A stretch of DNA of 11,880 nt, taken from SXXK01 sp046074645. Its GTDB lineage: Bacteria > Planctomycetota > Planctomycetia > Planctomycetales > Planctomycetaceae. The notes below the pieces were generated by a model. It made no database searches, was not told the origin of the DNA, and was given only the letters and a program-made list of their open reading frames with translations. Both the position numbers and the translations under genes were made by a program. Location of the stretch: assembly GCA_046074645.1 (NCBI GenBank), contig JBJTOP010000344.1:1-11880 (forward strand), in the 5' to 3' direction. Below, piece after piece: positions 6,198 to 11,880 of the stretch. The stretch's first letter is position 1; every line of letters begins with the position of its first letter.

Positions 6198-7526
6198 TCA
6201 GTACTTCGGAAAAATGTCAGCACTCGGGAATCGCTCTTCAAGATTTTCTCTGAGGAATTCTTCACGAGACAGGTTCAGAAGGGGCCAGTTGGCGGGTCGG
6301 ATACGAACAACGCGTCCGGGGCGGATACCTTCGATGATCTGGTCCGTCTCGAAACGAATCTGAATTCCGCTGCTGCCGAGGGGGGCTTCGTCGGGTTGCC
6401 GTGTCACTTCCAGAATCGATCCCGCCGAGGCCATGTGTGCGGGGCTGTAATCTCCGTGTGTGTGCTTCAGTGTATTCTCGACAGAGTTCATCTGAGCGTT
6501 GGTCCCGGCCTTGAAGTCGGCGTAGAGCGTCGGATCCATACCACCGAACAACGTAGCCGTCACCTTTGCCCGGCCGAACTGACCGTACTCCACGGCATCG
6601 ACAAAGGCAGGCATCCAGCGGCTGCGGATCAGCGCTTTGTGTGTCTCTGTCTGATTCCGGGTCGCCCGCTGCATGGCGGCTTCATCAAGCCAGATGTCCG
6701 AAATGTGATACCGCAGGAACACTCCGCCAGGAGTGGGTTGCCAGGTGAGCCCGAGCAATACCGTCTGATCGCCAAGGGGCTTTCGGCCGCTTGCCGGCCA
6801 GACACCATCACCCACCAGATCTTCGATACTGAGACACTCGCGACCACGCCAGAATCGCGTTGCAGCGTTGAACGTCAGCTTATCTATGACTGCCTTGCCG
6901 TATTCACCTGCTTTGAACACGCGAAGACACTCGATCAGGCCCTGATTTGCCTGGACTTCCACCTCCCGCAGTTTCCACACCAGACCTTCCCGCAGGCAAA
7001 AGCTGGGCTCATCTTCAAGCAGCAGCAGATGATTTTCGGCCGGCCGTTCAGGGTTTCCCTTCTGAAGTACCGGTACGGAAGAAATCTTCGGGTCGGGAGG
7101 CAGGAAACCGCGCACGTGCAGGACGGTGCTGAGCGGGATGTCACGCAGATCGGCCGGTGCACCGTGAAAGCTGACGATCCCGTATGGAAGCATCGCGAAC
7201 GGATGCGGCGGATTTCGAAAAAATTCTCCGGGTGTTTCCACACGAAGACTGCCACGTCGGTTTGCATGGTCCACAAACGCCAGCACGCCGCGATAGGCCT
7301 GCGATTTGTCCAGCGGCGGAAATTTGCCGGTCTCGGGCCGGAAAGGTTCTTTCGCCTCGTCCGCATTCCCTGCTGCACCGGATCCCTGACTGAACGCAGG
7401 GGTCGATACGTCGGCCGAGCAAATCAATACCAGCAGGCCGCAACGGATCCAGCGCGCGATTAGAGCAGCCCTGAGGGAAGCACGAGCCACGCCATGCCGG
7501 GAGCCTGAACCGAGGATCTGTCTCAT
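6198..7526 (-). CDS. Secreted protein of unknown function, coupled to DUF1552 gene
   Basis: This 442-aa protein matches no named family that I can identify. It has a long basic N-region (1-28), a hydrophobic core (29-40, CGLLVLICSADV) and a likely signal cleavage near AFS46, so it is probably exported. The mature part alternates short beta-rich blocks: about 78-145 (YRGVLAFVDH, LPYGIVSFHGAPADLRDIPL, VLHVRGFL), about 187-280 (WKLREVEVQ, TRFWRGRECLSIEDL, VLLGLTWQP) and about 308-412 (FVDAVEYGQFGRAKVTATLF, RPGRVVRIRP). This pattern recalls repeated small beta-barrels, but that is inference. Its ATG overlaps the DUF1552 stop as ATGA, so translation is coupled and the start is fixed. It is the last gene of the DUF1592-DUF1552 unit and ends 52 bp from the convergent transporter gene. 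A role as third component of that module is plausible but unproven. Confidence 0.88.
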   Translation of the reverse strand: MRQILGSGSRHGVARASLRAALIARWIRCGLLVLICSADVSTPAFSQGSGAAGNADEAKEPFRPETGKFPPLDKSQAYRGVLAFVDHANRRGSLRVETPGEFFRNPPHPFAMLPYGIVSFHGAPADLRDIPLSTVLHVRGFLPPDPKISSVPVLQKGNPERPAENHLLLLEDEPSFCLREGLVWKLREVEVQANQGLIECLRVFKAGEYGKAVIDKLTFNAATRFWRGRECLSIEDLVGDGVWPASGRKPLGDQTVLLGLTWQPTPGGVFLRYHISDIWLDEAAMQRATRNQTETHKALIRSRWMPAFVDAVEYGQFGRAKVTATLFGGMDPTLYADFKAGTNAQMNSVENTLKHTHGDYSPAHMASAGSILEVTRQPDEAPLGSSGIQIRFETDQIIEGIRPGRVVRIRPANWPLLNLSREEFLRENLEERFPSADIFPKY

Positions 7527-8884
7527 AGCTCGACCACCTTGTTGCTGTCGCCAAACTTGTCGGTCTCCACACCCATCCGCTGTGCCATCAGCAACAGCAG
7601 ATTGCTCATGTGGCCGTTTGGATTTGCAGGGCGACTGCAGAGCGAATAGTGTTCGCCGGGCTTATCAAGCTGATAACCTTTGAAGTGCCCCTGATTGAAG
7701 TCCAGATGACTCCCGTGCTTCAGACCAAGATCTGTACCGCCAGCCAGTAACAGCGGCAGGTTTGCGTTACCGTGACTGTGACCGTACGACATACCACTGC
7801 CGAAGAGCGACATTGTGGTGCCCAGCATTGGCTTGCCACTGAGATCGGTGGTTTCGGCAAGCCGCGTGAGGAAGTAGCTGTACTGTTCGATTGCAAACGT
7901 GTCATAGTTCGTCAGTTTTTCCATATAACCAGGGTCGCCACCGTGGTGGCTCAGCTGATGCCGTGATTCAGTGATGCCGATTTCGGGGATCGCGAACGCA
8001 TCACCTTCACCGCCAAGGCTGAAGGTGGCGACGCGCGTGACATCTGTCTGAAATGCAAGAACAATCAGGTCATAGACTGTGCGAAAGTAGTCGCCAGCCT
8101 GTGTATGAGGAATGTCGCGATTGGTGCGTCTGCGGTCATCTTCTGAAACAGTTGGCAGCGGAGTATCGAGCCAGGCATCAGCGCGTCGCGTACGCACTTC
8201 AGCTTCTCTGACGGATGTCAGGTATTGATCAAGTCTTCCTTTGTCGGCCGCCCCCAGCACCTGTTCCAGCTTTCGCACCTCCGCAAGGTTTGCATCGAGT
8301 ACGCTGCCTTTCCGACGCAGAGATCGCCGCTGAGCGACTATGCCTCCCTTCGGAGCTTCGAACAGCGAGGAGAAGATCTCACTGCAGCGACGCATCGCGG
8401 GCAGACACACACCGTCCGCCGTCCACGCAAGTGAACTGCCGGTCAGGGCGACTTCAAGTGAAGGATAACGAGTGTGCTGGGCAGTGATCTCCGCCATCTG
8501 CTGGTCCACAGAAATCGTGTTGCGATCTGAGGGACCCATGCGGCCGCCTGTCAGCCAGACATTGATGCAGCCATGGTGGTGGCTGAGTGCTCCCGGGTGA
8601 TGCAGGCCACTGATCGGCGTGATCACATCGCGGTGTTTTTCCAGCGGCTTGAGTGACCTTGAGAATTCATAATCACGCCCCGGCGTCGTGATCTGATAGT
8701 TCAGCGAATGCACACCGTTCGCAAGATAGATGAAGACGCTTCGTCCAGGCGCTGCCGCCTGTGCTCCCGCAGCTCGCAATGGAACCATGCATTCAAGAAA
8801 CGGGAGCGAAATACAGGTAGCACCCAGTCCACGCAGCACGTGACGACGGTCAAGCAACCAGGATTGTGAAAGAAATTGGCTCAT
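7523..8884 (-). CDS. DUF1552 protein with twin-arginine-like signal
   Basis: The 453-aa protein begins with a twin-arginine-like signal: LLDRRHVLRGLG (10-21) followed by hydrophobic ATCISLPFLECM. The DUF1552 signatures are clear: HHPGALSHHHG (95-105), SHHGGDP (312-318) and GSGMSYGHSHGNANLPLLLAGG (split around 362-383). The C-terminus NLLLLMAQRMGVETDKFGD is also typical. The many His residues suggest metal binding, but no enzymatic activity is known for the family. The start at 8884 is chosen because AGGA lies 8 nt upstream and the Tat motif then sits near the N-terminus. An upstream in-frame start at 8971 would overlap the DUF1592 gene by 56 bp and add 29 non-family residues. The gene lies 31 bp behind the DUF1592 gene and overlaps the 442-aa gene by 4 bp, so the three look like an operon. 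Confidence 0.93.
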   Translation of the reverse strand: MSQFLSQSWLLDRRHVLRGLGATCISLPFLECMVPLRAAGAQAAAPGRSVFIYLANGVHSLNYQITTPGRDYEFSRSLKPLEKHRDVITPISGLHHPGALSHHHGCINVWLTGGRMGPSDRNTISVDQQMAEITAQHTRYPSLEVALTGSSLAWTADGVCLPAMRRCSEIFSSLFEAPKGGIVAQRRSLRRKGSVLDANLAEVRKLEQVLGAADKGRLDQYLTSVREAEVRTRRADAWLDTPLPTVSEDDRRRTNRDIPHTQAGDYFRTVYDLIVLAFQTDVTRVATFSLGGEGDAFAIPEIGITESRHQLSHHGGDPGYMEKLTNYDTFAIEQYSYFLTRLAETTDLSGKPMLGTTMSLFGSGMSYGHSHGNANLPLLLAGGTDLGLKHGSHLDFNQGHFKGYQLDKPGEHYSLCSRPANPNGHMSNLLLLMAQRMGVETDKFGDSNKVVEL

Positions 8885-8892
8885 CCATCTGT

Positions 8893-8896
8893 TCCT
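8893..8896 (-). promoter_or_regulatory. Shine-Dalgarno AGGA fixing the DUF1552 start
   Basis: On the minus strand AGGA (within AAGGAAC) stands 8 nt before the ATG at 8884. It lies in the 31-bp gap after the DUF1592 gene and supports 8884 over the longer frame that opens at 8971. Confidence 0.6.
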
Positions 8897-8915
8897 TGAA
8901 CGGGGTTTGGGGGAT

Positions 8916-11345
8916 TCAGCGTTTCTGAAGTAAGTCAGACAGAGCGACAGCGCGAATGATGTCTCTGACACGATAATCGGACTTCCCTGCTTCGGCTTCG
9001 ATCCGTTTCAGATCTTCCTGATCATCCACCGTGAGCACTCGACGCAGCGCGTAGGTGCAGAGATGTTCGATGAACGCACGGGCAATTCGACTGCGATCCT
9101 CAAGCAGCAGCTTTCGGAATTCAACGGCATTGTTGAAGGCGCGGCCGTCGGACATTTCTCCCGATGCGTCCACCAGCGGATTCTCGCCAACGCCGGTTGG
9201 CACCAGCTCACGCGTGCGCCACTGGCCGACAGCATCATATTCGTCGAATGCCAGACCCAGCGGATCGATGGTGCTGTGGCAGGCGGCGCAACTGGCGTTT
9301 TTCGTATGAGCTTCAATGCGCTGGCGAATTGTGATTCGGGTTCCCGTTGGCGGGATCGGTTCGATCGGATCAACGTTAGCCGGTGGTTGCGGCGGAGTCC
9401 TGTTGAAGATCGCCTCGCTGAGCCACACTCCGCGATGAACCGGACGATGCCGGGTTCCGTCGGAAGTAAGTCCAAGGATCCCGCCCATGGTCAGCAAGCC
9501 TCCCCGATGATCTTCCGGCTTGAGCAACACTTTCTGGAAGCCGCCGGTCTCCGGTTCAGGCAGTCCGTAGAAATCACAAAGTCGAGCATTTGCCATCGTC
9601 CAACTGGAATCGATAAAGCTGTCAATTGGCAGATTGTTCGCAAATGTCTCGCGAAAAAATTCAATTGGCTCCGCACGCAGACTGGTTTCGAGCCACGCGT
9701 CGTAGGTGGGGTAAAGCTTTTTATCGGGCGGAAACATGCCAAGCCGATGGAGTTGCAGCCACTGCCGCACGAAATCGCTGATGAAGCGATTCGTTCTGAC
9801 GTCGGCAAGCATGCGATCAACTTCCTGCCGCAGTCCATCGCCCTGCAGTGAACCGCTTTGCGCTGCCGCGAAGAGTGCATCATCGGGCATCGAACTCCAC
9901 AGGAAGTATGACAGTCGAGCAGCGAATTCGGCGTTGTTGAGTCGTTCGCGCGGAGCGGGGTCGCCTTCGACCAGATAGATGAAGTGCCGCGATGTCAGCA
10001 CTCCCTGCAACGCGACTCGAAAGGCCTCAGAAGGCTTTTCGCCCGCGTCACGCTCTGAACGATACGCCTCCAGATAATCAGACAGCTCATTCGCCTGAAC
10101 CGGCCTCCGCCACGCGCGTTCGGCAAAACGATGCAGGTGCTCCGCGACGACTTCGAGGGTCGCGTCACCGGGCGGGAGCAGACCGCTGCGACGCGATTTC
10201 TCGGCGTCGGTCTCAAGCGGTCCTTCCCATTCGATCCAGTCAAGCAGTACGACAGAGAAGAGCCCGTTGCCTCTGTCGTCGAACATCTGGGGCGCGTTCG
10301 GATTCAGCAGCTGAGTTTCGCTGCTGTGAGTGAAGATGTAGCTGCCGCTGTTGAGCGCGTTGCGGAACGCTGCGCCCGCGCGACGGTCAACCACATCGGT
10401 CGCAACCACGCAGAAGTCAAGCGATATCGGCATCTCAAGGAAAACTTCAAACTCGTGCACCTGCGGTTTGTCTTCAGCTGCCGTAATGTCGAACTCAATC
10501 AGTCCCTCTACCGTCTCTTCGCTCGTTCGCCTGCCAATGCTCAGATGCGCCGTCTGACCATTCACGGGACGAATGCCGCTGGCCTGAATGCGGACCTTGT
10601 AAAGCCCACTGTGCTCGGGACCAACTTTGCCAAACCAGTGCGGAGAAAACGCGTTGTGTGTGCTTCCGGGATAAAGCAGGAACCGAAGCGGTCGCCGAAT
10701 GCCAAATCGCTCCAACGCCTCCTGCTGCTTCTGTCCGCCACCGTACCGAAGCTCAGCCGCAGTTTTTCGGATCGTTCTGGCTTCGGCCGAGAGTTCCGGT
10801 AAGGCTCGCTCCAGCACAAGACCGGCCGCACGGTAGTAGCGATCGATGTGCGATGCTGAAAGCGATAACTGTGATCCGAGTCGCTCGAATCCGTGCCACA
10901 GCGTGTCTTCGTTCAATTCCCCGGGCTTCGTGGGGTCGTATCGCACACCCAACAGATCATAGACCGTATTCTGGTACTCCCGGCGACTCAGGCGATAATG
11001 AGCAACCGCCGGCCGGGCCGCCATACGCACCGCACGCCCCTCCTGTAGCCGGGCATCCAGACTGGCGACAAACTGCGAGATCTCATCCTGTGTCGGCTGA
11101 GGTTCGGACTTCGGTGGCATCGATCCGCTGTTGACCTTGTCCAGAACCTCCGCCCAGTGATGAGTATCCACGCCAGACCGGAAATCACGCGATAAGCGGT
11201 CGAGCCGAATATCGCCCTCCTCCTGCTGCGGGCCGTGACAGCGGACGCAGTGCTTTTCGAGGAAGGCATCGATGGGCTCTTTACCCCGGACGACACTGCC
11301 GAACCCTATGCAGGCAGTTATCAGCAACAACGTGCGGAGAAGCAT
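8916..11345 (-). CDS. DUF1592-family protein with planctomycete cytochrome c domain
   Basis: The 809-aa exported protein has the full planctomycete domain order. A short signal (1-21; either cleavage after VRG21 or an ITAC12 lipobox) is followed by PSCyt1 (about 28-95) with CVRCH at 33-37 and MPPK at 76-79, the likely heme site and axial Met. Then come DUF1587 (about 117-180, LSRREYQNTVYDLLG), a beta-rich carbohydrate-binding-like stretch (about 240-325), DUF1595 (about 400-462), DUF1592 (about 468-600), DUF1588 (about 612-712) with a second CxxCH (CAACH, 686-690), and DUF1585 (about 725-803). Domain borders are estimates. Electron transfer is presumed from the heme motifs; the physiological substrate is unknown. 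It heads the operon with the DUF1552 and 442-aa genes. AGGGG lies 9 nt before its ATG at 11345. No obvious promoter was recognised upstream. Confidence 0.94.
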   Translation of the reverse strand: MLLRTLLLITACIGFGSVVRGKEPIDAFLEKHCVRCHGPQQEEGDIRLDRLSRDFRSGVDTHHWAEVLDKVNSGSMPPKSEPQPTQDEISQFVASLDARLQEGRAVRMAARPAVAHYRLSRREYQNTVYDLLGVRYDPTKPGELNEDTLWHGFERLGSQLSLSASHIDRYYRAAGLVLERALPELSAEARTIRKTAAELRYGGGQKQQEALERFGIRRPLRFLLYPGSTHNAFSPHWFGKVGPEHSGLYKVRIQASGIRPVNGQTAHLSIGRRTSEETVEGLIEFDITAAEDKPQVHEFEVFLEMPISLDFCVVATDVVDRRAGAAFRNALNSGSYIFTHSSETQLLNPNAPQMFDDRGNGLFSVVLLDWIEWEGPLETDAEKSRRSGLLPPGDATLEVVAEHLHRFAERAWRRPVQANELSDYLEAYRSERDAGEKPSEAFRVALQGVLTSRHFIYLVEGDPAPRERLNNAEFAARLSYFLWSSMPDDALFAAAQSGSLQGDGLRQEVDRMLADVRTNRFISDFVRQWLQLHRLGMFPPDKKLYPTYDAWLETSLRAEPIEFFRETFANNLPIDSFIDSSWTMANARLCDFYGLPEPETGGFQKVLLKPEDHRGGLLTMGGILGLTSDGTRHRPVHRGVWLSEAIFNRTPPQPPANVDPIEPIPPTGTRITIRQRIEAHTKNASCAACHSTIDPLGLAFDEYDAVGQWRTRELVPTGVGENPLVDASGEMSDGRAFNNAVEFRKLLLEDRSRIARAFIEHLCTYALRRVLTVDDQEDLKRIEAEAGKSDYRVRDIIRAVALSDLLQKR

Positions 11346-11466
11346 TGGCGTTGGCCCCTGCAGTTTTGGGTGAGCACCTGCCAGGATGCTGTGCGGATAC
11401 TGGCTGGTTTGATGGTCGTCAGAGTGCCTCCGATTGCCGGGGCGAGAATTCAGTCAGGATGCAGAT

Positions 11467-11590
11467 TTATTTGGATGAGGGTACCCGAGACTCCGATCCC
11501 GTGTCAACAACTGCCTCGATTTCCGGCGAGAACTTCAGGTTCCAGCCGTCTGGCGGCAGCCCAATGGCCTTGACGTTCCTGCGGAAAGAG
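11467..11590 (-). pseudogene. Probable 3' remnant of a lost gene
   Basis: On the minus strand, about 35 codons ending in TAA at 11467-11469 read like real protein: NVKAIGLPPDGWNLKF then SPEIEAVVDTG. In this stretch 18 of the first 22 third positions are G or C (hand count), unlike random frames nearby. No start codon precedes it in frame. Upstream the frame enters the palindromic repeat at 11600-11626 and becomes implausible Pro/Ser/Arg-rich translation. The simplest reading is the end of a gene cut off by insertion or recombination at the repeat. I do not recognise the parent family, and a chance open frame is not excluded. Confidence 0.35.
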
Positions 11591-11599
11591 CATCTGGCT

Positions 11600-11626
11600 C
11601 CCCTCTCCCCGGACCGGGGAGAGGGG
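11600..11626. repeat. Perfect 13-bp palindrome of a dispersed repeat type
   Basis: CCCCTCTCCCCGG (11600-11612) and its exact complement (11614-11626) are separated by one base. Sequences of this form, translating as NPSPRSGERG, are familiar as dispersed intergenic palindromes in many GC-rich bacteria, where they are often mis-annotated as small proteins. As a transcript it would form a very stable hairpin, but no T-run follows on either strand, so a standard intrinsic terminator is unlikely. Confidence 0.8.
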
Positions 11627-11654
11627 TTGGGGGTCGGGGGTGAGGGGTGGGGGG
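11623..11654 (+). other. G-quadruplex-prone tract next to palindrome
   Basis: Five G-runs lie in 32 bp: 11623-11626, 11629-11633, 11636-11640, 11644-11647 and 11649-11654, with loops of 2, 2, 3 and 1 nt. This meets the usual motif for an intramolecular G-quadruplex on the plus strand. It abuts the palindrome and is probably part of the same dispersed element. Confidence 0.6.
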
Positions 11655-11880
11655 TGAAACGCGCCTGCCACGCGCAGCACGGACAGTGCAGAAGGATGCT
11701 GGATTCACAGTGTCCAGGAAGTGTTGGCGAGGGGACTGGCAGTGTTCTTTGACCCCTCACTCCCGTCCTGGCCTGATGAAACGTTCATCTCAGGGGTGTT
11801 CAATTTTGTTGCGCCTACGTGGCTGTAGCGGCAGTAGCCTCTGCATAGGCAGCCCTCCGCTTCGAGGCAAGCGTTTTGGG

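Larger units (their letters stand above)
11346..11880. other. Gene-poor 535-bp flank of the DUF1592 operon
   Basis: No intact gene is supported here. It should contain the promoter of the minus-strand DUF1592 operon, but I could not identify a credible -35/-10 pair. It holds the gene remnant, the palindrome and G-tract, a weak imperfect hairpin at 11772-11794 (CCTGATGAA, loop ACG, TTCATCTCAGG with a 2-nt bulge), and a repeat-like tail from about 11820 to the edge. The open frames crossing it are composed largely of repeat translation. Confidence 0.6.

Noticed and set aside
6396..7463. 355-codon plus-strand ORF opposite the 442-aa gene
   Set aside because: It is antisense to a gene with signal peptide and ATGA coupling, and it is rich in Arg, His, Cys and Gln without any family motif.
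8885..8971. Longer N-terminus for the DUF1552 protein
   Set aside because: It would overlap the DUF1592 gene. ATG 8884 has AGGA at 8 nt and places the twin-arginine motif correctly.
11467..11760. Intact 97-aa protein across the palindrome
   Set aside because: The N-terminal half is translation of the dispersed palindrome and G-tract; only the last 35 or so codons look like protein.

Overview
The window is a piece of a planctomycete (Planctomycetota) chromosome, moderately GC-rich. The assignment rests on gene content. It holds a DUF1549/DUF1553 protein followed by a DUF1501 protein, and a PSCyt1/DUF1587/DUF1592/DUF1588/DUF1585 protein followed by a DUF1552 protein. These families are expanded in Planctomycetes and their PVC relatives and are rare elsewhere. 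Genus and species cannot be read from the sequence.

Layout. Positions 1-555 hold an array of a 217-bp tandem repeat, about 2.55 units, running off the left edge. A doubtful small minus-strand ORF (738-355) starts in unique DNA and runs into the array. A minus-strand isochorismatase-family hydrolase (1334-786) is divergent from a plus-strand cluster (1552-6145). That cluster encodes a secreted DUF1549/DUF1553 protein with one CxxCH motif, a Tat-type DUF1501 protein, and a polar amino-acid ABC transporter polypeptide fusing the binding protein to the permease. Facing it is a minus-strand cluster (11345-6198) of a multi-domain cytochrome-like DUF1592-family protein, a Tat-type DUF1552 protein, and a secreted 442-aa protein of unknown function joined by an ATGA overlap. 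The two clusters converge with a gap of only 52 bp.

The last 535 bp (11346-11880) hold no intact gene. They contain a probable gene remnant, a perfect 13-bp palindrome of a widely dispersed type fused to a strongly G-quadruplex-prone tract, and a repeat-like tail at the right edge.

How the genes may work together: each cluster pairs a Sec-exported CxxCH protein with a Tat-exported partner (DUF1549+DUF1501, DUF1592+DUF1552). This suggests two parallel cell-envelope redox or hydrolytic modules. Their substrates are unknown, and the placing of an amino-acid uptake protein behind one of them is only suggestive. I see no phage, IS transposase, CRISPR array, tRNA or rRNA. The least explained items are the 217-bp array, the 442-aa secreted protein, and the remnant-plus-palindrome segment near 11.5-11.66 kb.
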